Source of the DNA: Dermacentor variabilis
Lineage: Eukaryota > Arthropoda > Arachnida > Ixodida > Ixodidae
Length of the DNA: 64,000 nt
Reading direction: 5' to 3'
NCBI RefSeq assembly: GCF_050947875.1
Contig: NC_134572.1
Location: forward strand, 124,905,105 to 124,969,104
Shown here: in pieces, positions 54,375 through 64,000 of the stretch
Layout: every line of letters starts with the position of its first letter
Position numbering within the stretch: position 1 is the stretch's first letter
Translations under genes and position numbers: made by a program
The notes under the pieces: model-generated
What the model was told of the DNA's origin: nothing
What the model saw: only the letters and a program-made list of their open reading frames with translations
The model's database searches: none

Positions 54375-56363
54375 CAGCCTGGTTACGCCCACTGCAAGGC
54401 AAAGGCCTCTCCCATACTTCTCCAACTACCCCGGTCATATACTAATTGCGGCCATGTTGTTCCTGCAAACTTCTTAATCTCATCCGCCCACCTAACTATC
54501 TGCCGTCTCCTACTAAGCTTCCCTTCCCTTGGAATCCAGTTCGTAACTTTTAATGACCATCGGTTATCTTCCCTCCTTAATACATGTCCTGCCCATGCCC
54601 AATTCTTTTTCTTGATTTCGACTAAGATGTCATCAACTCGCGTTTGTTCCCTCACCCAATCTGCTCTTTTCTTATCCCTCAACGCTACACCTATCATTCT
54701 TCTTTCCATAGCTCGTTCCGTCGTCCTCAATTTAAGTAGAACCCTTTTCGTAAGCCTCCAGGTTTCTGCCCCGTACGTGAGTACTGGTAAGACACAGCTG
54801 TTATGCACTTTTCTCTTGAGGTATAACGGCAACTTGCTGTTCATGATCTGAGAATGCCTGCCAAACACGCGCCAGCCCATTCTTATTCTTTCGATTATTT
54901 CCGTCTCATGATCCGGATCTGCGGTCACTACCTGTTCTAAATAGATGTATTCCCTTACCACTTCCAGTGCCTCGTTATCCATCCTAAACTGCTGTTCTCT
55001 TCCGAGACTGTTAAACATTACTTTAGTTTTCTGCAGATTTATTTTAGACCCACCCTTCTGCTTTGCCTATCCAGGTCAGTGAGCATGCATTGCAATTGGT
55101 CCCCTAGGTTCCTAAGCGAGGCAATATGATCAGCGAATCGCAAGTTACTAAGGTATTCTCCATTAACTTTTATCCCCAATTCTTCCCAATCCAGGTCTCT
55201 GAATACCTCCTGTAAACACGTTGTGAATAGCATTGGAGAGATCGTATCTCCCTGCCTGACGCCTTTCTTTATTGGGATTTTGTTGCTTTCCTTATGGAGG
55301 ACTACGGTGGCTGCAGAGCCGTTATAGATATCTTTCACTATTTTTACATACGGCTCGTCTACACCCTGATTCCGTAATGCCTCCATGACTGCTGAGGTTT
55401 TGACTGAATCAAACGCTTTCTCGTAATCAATGAAAGCTATATATAAGGGTTGGTTATATTCCGCACATTGCTCTATCACCTGATTGATAGTGTGAATATG
55501 GTCTATCGTTGAGTACCCTTTACGGAATCCTGCCTGGTCCTTTGGTTGGCAGAAGTCTGATGTGTTCCTTATTCTATTTGCGATTACCTTAGTAAATACT
55601 TTTTAGGCAACGGACAGTAAGCTGATCGGTCTATAATTTTTCAAGTCTTTGGCGTCCCCTTTCTTATGGATTAGGATTATGTTAGCGTTCTTCCAAGATT
55701 CCGGTACGCTCGAAGTCACGAGGCATTGCGTATACAGGGTGGCCAGTTTCTCTAGAACAATCTGCCCACCATCCTTCAACAAATCTGCTCTTAAATGATC
55801 CTCCCCAGCTGCCTTCCCCCTTTGCATAGCTCCCAAGGCTTTCTTTACTTCTTCCGGCGTTACTTGTGGGATTTCGAATTCCTCTAGACTATTCTCTCTT
55901 CCATTATCGTCGAGGGTGCCACTGGTACTGTACAAATGTCTATAGAACTCATCAGCCACATGAACTATCTCATCCATATTAGTAATGATATTGCCGGCTT
56001 TGTCTCTTAACGCATACATCTAATTCTTGCCTATTCCTAGTTTCTTATTCACTGCTTTTAGCCTTCCTCCGTTCCTGAGAGCATGTTCAATTCTATCCAT
56101 ATTATACTTCCTTATGTCAGCTTTCTTACGTTTGTTGATTAACATGGAAAGTTCTGCCAGTTCTATTCTAGCTTTAGGGTTAGAGGCTTTCATACATTGG
56201 CGTTTCTTGATCAGATCTTTCGTCTCCTATGATAGCTTACTGGTATCCTGTCTAACGGAGTGCACCGATTTCTATTGCACACGCCTTAACGATGCCCATT
56301 AGATTGTCGTTCATATCTTCAACACTAAGGTCCTCTTCCTGAGTTAAAGCCGAATACCTGTAT
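54375..56363 (-). pseudogene. RTE-clade LINE, 5' truncated
   Basis: One minus-strand frame (56019-55039) encodes the RT: '[13 protein letters not shown]' (about 55625, then a stop where Tyr is expected), 'IAFIDYEKAFDSV' with the first catalytic Asp (about 55440), 'GVRQGDTISPMLF' (about 55260), and FADH at 55137-55126 where FADD is expected. The second catalytic Asp of the active site is thus replaced by His. A frameshift follows near 55035, and 55018-54383 gives the 211-codon C-terminal domain ('YGAETWRLTK', 'NWAWAGHVLRR'). Motif style (RQGDTISP) is RTE. The endonuclease is absent. Flanks CTGTTGGATTCTTA (54293-54306) and CTGTTGGCGTCTTA (56364-56377) form a 14-bp duplication with two differences. 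Confidence 0.9.
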
Positions 56364-56436
56364 CTGTTGGCGTCTTATGATAGGATTATTAAAAATCGGG
56401 CCCCTCGATTAACCCCCTTTCTTCTCGTTCATTACA

Positions 56437-56852
56437 TAACATGGGTCTCGAATCTGGCAACATTGATTCCTTCAGGTAGCATGTGCACGTTTATTGACCA
56501 GTTGCCTTCACCGAAAAAAAAAAAGATCATGTACTCGTGATGCCTGCGGCAGAAAGGATGTTCCGCATCCGCCGCCAAGGTTTGTGAGTGGTGGCGCTTG
56601 CTAACACTCACAAGGTTAGTTGTAGTAGCACGTAAATGCCCCAGAAAGTGGATGACAAGGCGGCGCCGCGGTAGCTCAATTGGTAGAACATCGTACGGGT
56701 AATGCGAAGACGTGGAATTGTTGCCCACCTGTGGCAAATTGTTTTTTTCATTCACTTAATCTATTCAAATAATTTATAATTTATTTAAATTAGTAAGTAC
56801 GTGTAATTTCGCCTCTGTTGTCCTTGGTGTCTTTGTTGGCTGGCTTCTTATG
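56437..56852 (+). repeat. half copy of the tRNA-containing repeat
   Basis: The tRNA-like block (56665-56735) and the downstream arm ('AGTAAGTACGTGTAATTTCG', 'GTTGTCCTTGGTGTCTTTGT', 'GGCTTCTTATGAT') match 54120-54306. The 5' part to about 56650 is a different flank with 'CCCCAGAAAGTGGATGACAA', and I cannot delimit it. It ends at an (AT)n run (56853-56872). Confidence 0.7.
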
Positions 56853-56874
56853 ATATATATATATATATATATGT

Positions 56875-56882
56875 ATAAGCAC
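56875..56882. repeat. 8-bp target-site duplication, left
   Basis: ATAAGCAC here and again at 60564-60571 immediately flank the hAT-like copy 2. Confidence 0.9.
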
Positions 56883-59800
56883 CAGTGGCGTGGCCAGAAA
56901 TTTCGTTCGGGTGGAGGGAGGGGGGGGGGGTCGCTCGCGTTGCAGCTCGGCCTCCTCCTTGTTGAATTTGTCGAGGGATCAAATACACGAATAATAACTG
57001 CATTGCCGTTGCCGAAAATGCTGTAAACGAAATCTTGAATGCTACACACTGCCGAGACAAGTAAAATATGTATTTTTTCATAAAAGAATATACTCGTATG
57101 TCCTAAATATTGTGCTCGAAATAATTGATATCAGTTCTTCGACTTTCTTTTTTCTATTTAATAATTAAAGAAAATATCACACTAACTTCCGAACTATATC
57201 AGTTCGAAACCAGCAAAGCAGCGCATGCTGCTGATATGAAAAATGTAAAGGCCGTGAAAGGAACAAGTTGAGGACAAATATTTTAATGAAACTGTGTAAT
57301 TGAAGAACCTTGTTTACATTTTTATACATATGCAACGGCCAGAGAAAAATCTCAGTGGCGCTGTCCTTTGTTCAAATGTATTGTCACCAGTGCTGTCACC
57401 GGTCGTGTATTGTAATTGCACCGAAGTTATAGTCGCAACAGAAAGCACATATAAAAAGCAGGAGTCCTGCAATATACACGAGGGCGAGTTAAATGAAAGT
57501 GAGCCACTGCCAATATATGACAAACGGGGCACTTTATTTAAACGTAGTCTCCATGAGAATTTATACATTTTTCCCATTGACTAACGAGTCGCGCGATTCC
57601 CGTCTCGTAAAACTCCTTGGGTTGCTGCTTCAAACGTCTGCAGCTCACCCTTTCACGTCATCATCCTACACGAATCTGGTTCCCTTGAGCTGTTTTCTTC
57701 AATTGTCCCAATATGTGGAAGTCTCAAGGCGACAGGTCTGGGCTGTATGGTGGATGGTGCAGCGTTTCCCACTTGAAATTTGCCAGTTTTGTGCGCAGGA
57801 CGCCGATCAGCCGAAGCAGTTTTGTGGGAACGGGCATTGTCGGGGAGCGAGATTACCCCATTCGTCAATTTTCCGCGTCGTTTGTTCTTCATTACGACAT
57901 GCAGGCGATCCGGCGTTTCACGATATCGGAAACGGTTGATAGTATGCCCAGGTTTAGCCAATTCGATCAGTAATGACCCCTGACGATCGACAAAAAAAAA
58001 TTCAACAACACCTTTCCGGTGGAAATGACGGCCTTTGCTTTCTTTTGGAATGGTGATTTTTAATGTTTTCTCTGTGAGGTTTTCCGTCGTGTTTCAGGCT
58101 CGTAGTAGTGGCACCATGATTCGTCCCCGGTAACAATTGCAGACGAGAAGTCGTCACCCTCATCACCGGATCAGATGAGTCAAGGCAGCGCCGAACCTCT
58201 CTGTCTCCTGGCGGTGATTCAAAATCTTGGGCATCCATTGCGCACACAAGAGCCGATAACCGGTATGTTAATAAATTATGGTGTGAGCCCAACCGTGGGC
58301 TGATGTTTACACGCTCTGTCATTTCATCGATGCTTATCCTGCGTTCTTTCTAATAAGCTCATCAACCTTTGCAATTGTGTTGAGGGTGATTGCACGGTGG
58401 CTTTGGCCTTGTCTTGGATCGTCTTTGCAACTTTCACGTCCTTCTTTGAATCGTCTCCTCTAACGCTTCACAGCGGCCAATGAAAGGCAATGTTCAACGT
58501 ACAAGGCAACCATACGGCGACTAATTGCTTTTTGTGAAACACCTTCAGCAGTCAGAAGCCTCACGACACCACGCTGTTCAACTTTTCGGAGCGTCCATTA
58601 CGTCACGCAACCAAGTTGAAGCCAGCGTATGAGAGCATTAAAGAACCTTTATCCTCACACCTGCTCGTCGCTTTCTGTAAATAAGAGATGCCTGTGTGCC
58701 ACGCGCATGCATCGCAGATAATGAACCGAAACATTATTGCGTGGAGTGGTAGACTAACATTCACTCGCCCTCGTACATTATAAATGTGAAGATACAATTG
58801 AACACATATACAAATGCGAAGATACAGTTCGATAAAGGGCAAAAAAGTGCCACTGGAAGCAAAGTTCAGTGCACGTATACACAATATCTAGCAACATATT
58901 TAAATATACGTATAAGTCTCAAATAAATCAGCGTATCTAAGTAAAGCTCACTGTATATAATGCGTTAAACAAGGCAAATAAACATCTTGCGCAACAACAC
59001 ATTTACAGATCACCGCCCCTCCCCCTCCCTCCACTCCCCCTGATGTATCGCGCGCGACGGAAGGTGGCGTGCTTCCTCCCCGCTTTTCTCCCTTGCGCAT
59101 ACAAGACTGAGCCACCATCGTCGGCCCACCCATGCCCCCTCCCCCCCCCCTCCACGCGATTTCACTCGCACATGCACCATGCGGCACGCGGTTTTGAACT
59201 TCATACGGAACATGACGGCGACGGCAGGAATGCGGCTGCAGTGTCCACATATATGATTGGTATCGCAATAATATAATAGGAGTATCCGGCAAATGAAGAG
59301 TCCCGTGGTCCATTACTTTCCGCAAAAGAAGTAACAAAATCAAACTTTCACCATGCGTTAATTAGCTGCGCCTCAACAATGCCCTTTCTTTTTTTTTTTG
59401 GCGGGGGGCACAGCAGGGGCACAGAAATAAAAGAAAAACGCAGAGGAATTCAAGTTGGCCACAATCGAATACCTACTTTGGGCACCTAATGTGGCTACCA
59501 AACGAATATCGAAGAAAACGTGAGACGCTTGCTTCATAGAGAACCATACGCCTACTGCTCGGTATCCTACACCGGCGAGACAAAAGACCTTCCGGAGAGG
59601 GCGCGCTCATGCGAACGCGTTGCAATAAGTCGAGTTCCCACAGTCATGGCAGCGAGCAAACATCGGTTCTTTTTCTCGTCTGCTAGCCAGAAGGCGTCTA
59701 AAACAGCCAGGCGAAAATTCACTCGGCAAGAGAGATTTGTCCGGGCAACACGAGAAAAACGCATGCGCTCTGGCTGGTTCTGTTAGCCTGCGGGTAACGA

Positions 59801-60563
59801 GAACAAAAAATAGAAGAGGCTCAATGTGTCCTCGCAAATAAAAGTCAAAGTAGAAAAATAAATAAGAACGTAGTTACCTTTGCTGGCTTTAGTGTCTTGA
59901 CATGGATGCTTTCGTGCAGGTGAAAAAAATGTTGATATTCTTTTCTGCGACATGACGGCGCAAATGAACCACCACAACGCTTAGTCTCATAGGACCTCGC
60001 TGTGTGGTTTCTCAGCTTCTCTCCTAGGGTATTGGCTTGTCTCGTTGTGTGGTCCCATGTACGTCTTCAGAAAAGTCAACGCACCGTTGGCGTCAAATGT
60101 TTAGAACACCATTACACCCGCAATGTTCCGTAATTGAAAGTCTAAACCACGGCTTTGTAAATGTCAATGCACCTTTCGCATCAAAAGTTTATAGAACTTT
60201 ATACCCGCAAAGTTTTCGAATTGAAATCCATGCGCTCCGTAGATTCCGCGGCCTTCACGATATGCCGCGACGAGCCCGCTCGCAATCAAAACCCCTTGAA
60301 ACTGTGCTCGAATGGGGCTCCTGCATAGAGTCTACTCTTGCATTAAGTGACTCCAGATGCATGGGCGTTGCCACGAAATCCAGCCCGAGTTCGCGGCGAA
60401 ATGTCTTTTCGAGCGCGAAAAAGACATTGTAGACAAAATCCGGACTGATTTCTGGCGCCGTGGGTTGTTTCGGTCGGCGGTGCACGACAACGCGAAAACA
60501 TTTCGAGAGAAGGGCTGAAGCCCCATAAGCCCCCCCTCCCCCCCCTCTCAACCTACGCCTCTG
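56883..60563 (-). mobile_element. hAT-like non-autonomous element, copy 2 (carries full mariner)
   Basis: The plus-strand left terminus is CAGTGGCGTGGCCAG. The reverse complement of the right terminus is CAGAGGCGTAGG. Perfect 8-bp duplications ATAAGCAC flank it. Along its length it aligns in inverse orientation with 39883-43228: the 60100-60300 block mirrors 40145-40340, 59150-59360 mirrors 41100-41330, and 56990-57240 mirrors 42180-42460. No hAT transposase is visible, so it is non-autonomous by itself. It lacks the MITE of copy 1 and keeps a full-length mariner. Confidence 0.85.
57476..58776 (-). mobile_element. mariner element, about 1.3 kb, inactive
   Basis: The terminal inverted repeats share ACGAGGGCGAGT (57478-57489, and reverse complement 58763-58774), with TA at the edges and the expected 1.3 kb length. 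The minus strand carries worn D,D34D transposase blocks. A 'SWCHYYEPETRRK'-like segment lies near 58110-58070, with 'LPDNARSHKTA' (about 57850) and 'SREPDSCRMMT' near 57660. Stops and frameshifts run throughout. The 3' junction ('TATATTGCAGGA' outside) is the same as in copy 1 of the host element. Confidence 0.85.
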
Positions 60564-60604
60564 ATAAGCACCCTGTGTAACTGTGTAACGCTTTTGGGCG
60601 CTCA

Positions 60605-62230
60605 CTTAACTGTTAGCAAAGGTCGTATTACACCAACGCATTTTTGCTACGCATGCACATAAGTCATAACGATGCCCCCATTTTCACAAACTTTGACATA
60701 TGTGGCTGTTCTAGTTCTTCCAGCACAGCTAGATAAATTATGCGCAGTTCCTAAAACAAGCCTATACCGTTCTGGAGTGCTTGCGTAAGTAAGTTATTGC
60801 AGGGGCCATAGTTTACCAACACACTTTCGATTTTGTGTTCACGTGATCACAACCTGCCCAGTTTTCACAAAATATAAATGAGGTACGTAACTGGTTTATT
60901 TTTCACCGAAGGAACCACGGGTGCATCATGTAACGCATGGAAATGCAGAAAAAAAATGTGGGTTAACTACATATTTTCAATGCTCATAATTAAGCCACGA
61001 ACGTTAAGATAACATTAAATAAAAGTATCGCCCATTTGCACAAAAATGTGAACTCGACGTCGCGTGGATTCTCTTCAAGCACTGATAAATATATTGGATA
61101 TAACTGTATGGAGCGCTTGGTAAAAGAGCTGCTTTTTTTTTTGCAAAACATCTTTTTTTTTCGTCCACATTTATTGAATTTCGCAAACATTCGCCATAAA
61201 GTTCCTCCCATTTTCAATAAATTTGACCTTGGTGGCATTTATAGCACAACCCTGACAGCGGGGTAAATTTTGCTGCATTCGTAAAACACGCTTGTAGGCC
61301 GTAATTGATCCGCCGACATTGAACTTTGCCTAGGTGTCATCCATAAACGTCCTCTTATTTTCACAAAATACAAACTAGGTACCTCGTTTAGCTTTCCAAG
61401 GACATCGGGGAAACACAATACATGTCTCTTGGGACACACGGAGATAAGCAAGAAAGAGGTATTCGATAATTAGTTTCAGTGGTCGTATACTAAAGCGACA
61501 AAAGTTAAACTTTTCGCACATATCACTCCTAACTTGGCCCTCATCTGCATCGAATATAAACTTGCTGTCACGTACTTGCAGGAAAAGCAATGCCTATAAT
61601 GGCCGTAAAATACTGTCAGGCACTTGCTTCGTAAATGTTTCGCAAAGCCCGTAATTAACTGAAGCTCTTGAAACTCTGCTCAAACATCAGCAGTAAGATG
61701 CCCTCCTTATTCCCTCGAATGTCAACTATGTAGTACGTTGAGTAGTTTCATAATATTGGGAAAACTTTCTATGTAGCTCGTAAAAATACGCTTGTAAAGA
61801 TCTGGGGCGCTTGTATTAGTAACTTTTTACCGGGAATGTACTTTTAACGTGGACTCGAACATTTTAAACTTTTATTGTTCACCATACTAAACGAGCTCTT
61901 CACTTCAACAAAATATAAACGATGTGACTCGTTTAGTTAACCGATGAGACGTTGGAAAACTAGCTATGTACCTCGCATAACACATAAAAATAGGGGGACA
62001 AAACAGAAATACAGAGACAAGGGTTCATTAATTTATTTCAAAACACGTAATTACACTACGCACTTCAAACTTGGGGTACTCGTGACCCATAACTTCGCCG
62101 CTCTTCTCAAATTTTAAATGGCTACCCCTTTTGATTCTCACGGAAGTGTGGGGGGAAATGTTGTGAGTGTTTCATAACGAGGGTAAATCAAAAAAGTAAA
62201 TTTTCACGTAACGTATCTAGTTCCACATGG
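60605..62230. repeat. degenerate tandem array, period about 175 bp, about nine units
   Basis: A motif of the form CNCCCATTTTCACAAAATATAAA recurs at about 60680, 60860, 61030, 61207, 61357, 61532, 61708, 61888 and 62096. A second anchor (GTAATTNACC.AC...ACTT) recurs 50-60 bp before each. Spacing is mostly 165-182 bp. Units are diverged, with no long open frame. This looks like an old satellite-type array. Confidence 0.65.
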
Positions 62231-62340
62231 AAAGAAAAACTACACATATTACTGTACCACATGTGTCCTCTGCACGACAACGTAGTTTTGGTATCGTGCA
62301 ATCAGCTTCTGTGTATACTGCCCGCGAAGAAGGTGTTTGT

Positions 62341-62470
62341 TATGCAAAAAAGAAGTGAGGCGTGCAGGCAGGACAAAAGAGTAGAGAAGTGGACAACACG
62401 AACGCCGAGTCGTGTTGTCCACTTCTCTACTCTTGTGTCCTGTCTGCACGCCCCACTTCTTTTTTGCATA
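62341..62470. repeat. hairpin, 61-bp arms, 8-base loop
   Basis: The left arm 62341-62401 and right arm 62410-62470 are reverse complements with only three mismatches. They begin TATGCAAAAAAGAAGTG outward and end GTGGACAACACGA at the loop ACGCCGAG. No coding frame is involved. Confidence 0.95.
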
Positions 62471-62974
62471 ATGAATATTTACCAACTAGCTCAGCTTTCT
62501 GTCGTTCGAAGGTGTTTGGTTGCTCTCAAAGCTACGACTGCTCCGTTTGCTGGATCTGCTCATCTGACTTGAACGACCACCACTCAGCCCCTCCTCTTTT
62601 AAATGGCCCACGGTGCCAAATCCGACGGCTCCAAATCAGTGCTTCCCCATCCTCCGTACAGCCCTAGCAGCCGGCGGTGTATGTCCGACGGTTCTGTTCT
62701 CTCCGACCGCAGAAAGCGCACTACGGTGCGCTGTTAAAAATGCCCGACACGTCCATACGCGTGGGCCGTTTTGCTCCATGACACTCGACTGCATGTGGGG
62801 CAGTGGATAAATGCTCCGACTTCCACGTCACTCCAAGTATACACGTGGTGAGGTCAAACACACCCAGCCTTTGTTTATTTCCGCGAAAACACCGAATTGC
62901 CTTCAATTTATTCTATTTTCCCTCGCATATGAAACACATCTTAACATGCAGGAAACAAGAGTCTAGCAACTTTT
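62471..62974. other. insertion-like spacer within the tandem array
   Basis: This sequence lacks the array anchors, which resume at about 62980. With the hairpin it looks like a foreign block of about 700 bp, starting near 62240, set into the array. No gene is recognised. Confidence 0.35.
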
Positions 62975-63130
62975 ATTTAGGACCTAATTAACCCACATAC
63001 TTCAGGATTTTCGGCGCATCACCCCATTTCATTTCCGTACATATAAACTCGATGACTGATCTAGTTCGCAGGACACCGCTAATACAACTTTTCCGCGCGC
63101 TTCTATTCGCATTTACTACAAGCTTCGCTG
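62975..63130. repeat. further unit of the 175-bp array
   Basis: 'CCTAATTAACCCACATACTT' and 'CACCCCATTTCATTTCCGTA' followed by 'CATATAAACTCGATGACTGA' repeat the anchors of the array at 60605-62230 in the same order and orientation. Confidence 0.55.
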
Positions 63131-63786
63131 TAATGTACCGACGCTATGGTGTACAAATGCACCTGCAAACCGAAATATTTTAGGAGGGTGTGCCTTCGCT
63201 ATCAGTGTGCAACCTCAATAGAATGTGGTTGAGATTTGATTTGGCACGCACCGACGCACTTTCATGGCCCTCCTGGGCTATCGTGTTACCAATGACGCAA
63301 TTCATTATCTCTCATTGTGTGGTATAACGTTATTCTTTCTTTTTCAATGTTTATTTAGTTTGTGCTTAGCCTGAAGTGGTGCTTTTCGCTGCGGCCTCAA
63401 ACATCTTAGTCCTCGCTTTTGTTCCTTTTGCCCTTTATCTGGCACGTGTCGCGGTTGTTTTGCCTAAGGTGGCGGTTGCTTTCTGTTTTTACCGATTGAA
63501 TATTTGTCGAGTTATTCGTTTGTAAGGCGGACAGTGCTTGTAGTGCTAGAAGGACAGGGCTCGTGGACAGTGCTTGTAGTGGACAACCTAGTTATTTAGT
63601 GAACCGATGAAGAATGCATAACGGTCACAGCGCAAATATACGAGTGACTATAGGCTTAGAAGAATGCAATACCGCTACGCAGGACAGAGAGGTGCGGGTT
63701 TACCGTTGTTCCTAGGTGCAGCAAACTGGGAAGAGCCCGTCACACGAATTTTCGTGTTAGAAATGAAACACAAAGCAAGAAAAAAA
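63131..63786. other. unassigned
   Basis: The 17-bp word GGACAGTGCTTGTAGTG occurs at 63529 and 63565, a local direct repeat. No gene is recognised. Confidence 0.4.
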
Positions 63787-64000
63787 TATACCTTATATTT
63801 CGGATTGTAAGCCGCGCTTTTGCATAAGTCGCACCCCCCAACTTTTCGCGAGCACCGGCATATAAGCCGAACCTATTTTAACTCGGTGAGCTTAATGAAA
63901 CGATGCGACCATGTACATTCACCGCGAAATTCCGAACGGGCAAATTTCGGGGCACTAAGTTGCCGTAAGGACAAATTTTTATGAGCAGTAAATTTTAGCA
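63787..64000. mobile_element. left end of a DNA-transposon-like repeat, cut by the window
   Basis: The block begins 'TATACCTTATATTTCGGATT' and continues with 'GTAAGCCGCGC', 'CATAAGTCGCACCCCCCA' and 'ATAAGCCGAACC'. Repeated (A/T)TAAGCCG/TAAGTCGCAC words are typical of the ends of a widespread non-autonomous DNA transposon type. The rest lies outside the window, so class and length are unknown. Confidence 0.4.

Larger units (their letters stand above)
53884..56436. mobile_element. tRNA-containing foldback element split by an RTE insertion
   Basis: The left arm (53884-54060) and right arm (54160-54306 continuing at 56364-56436) are reverse complements. For example, GTTAACCAAGAGACCCG on the left pairs with CGGGCCCCTCGATTAAC on the right, and the CTTGCCGCAG/CTGCGGCAAG blocks pair at the inner edge. 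The centre has a tRNA-like sequence (54120-54190). The right arm is interrupted between 54306 and 56364 by an RTE LINE. This repeat family is, to my knowledge, abundant in ticks. Confidence 0.82.

Noticed and set aside
50131..64000. Guanylate cyclase catalytic exons downstream of the dimerisation exon
   Set aside because: I looked for the conserved cyclase strings (such as the FSDIVGFT and GDAYM regions) and saw none; they are probably beyond the window.

Overview
This window is arthropod nuclear DNA, most likely from a hard tick (Ixodidae). The evidence is one split gene with canonical GT-AG introns, no bacterial-style gene packing, and a dense layer of decayed transposons. I recognise several of the repeat families as typical of tick genomes: a tRNA-derived SINE whose 3' half contains the 'GTGCACGTTAA' / 'CACTACGGCGT' blocks, an RTE LINE, RNase H-bearing LINEs, and short-LTR gypsy and BEL elements. 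The tick assignment is inference from these families. The species cannot be fixed.

The only host gene I can support is a membrane (receptor-type) guanylate cyclase on the + strand. Two of its coding exons are visible. One (25463-25619) encodes the C-terminal end of the kinase-homology domain. The other (49975-50130) encodes the coiled-coil dimerisation/linker segment just before the cyclase domain. They are phase-compatible and separated by a 24.4 kb intron. The ligand-binding, transmembrane and most kinase-homology exons must lie upstream, and the catalytic domain downstream, of the window or in parts I could not recognise.

Layout. 1-25 kb: fragments of at least five non-LTR retrotransposons on both strands, a short gypsy LTR relic, SINEs, a terminal-inverted-repeat element, and long stretches without recognisable content. 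25-50 kb (the large intron): a 12-bp minisatellite right after the exon, a BEL/Pao relic with a SINE inserted in its gag, a nearly full-length gypsy element (minus strand, about 5.1 kb, both LTRs), a 3.3 kb hAT-like element carrying an old mariner and a younger MITE, another LINE fragment with striking perfect palindromes, and several foldback repeats. 50-64 kb: a LINE tail, two long foldback elements (one split by an RTE insertion with a visible target-site duplication), a second copy of the hAT-like/mariner composite in opposite orientation, a degenerate tandem array with a unit of about 175 bp, and a 61-bp-arm hairpin.

All transposon coding regions seen here carry stops, frameshifts or truncations, so none appears autonomous. 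The most interesting material is structural: the composite hAT-like/mariner pair, the family of long foldbacks, and the tandem array.
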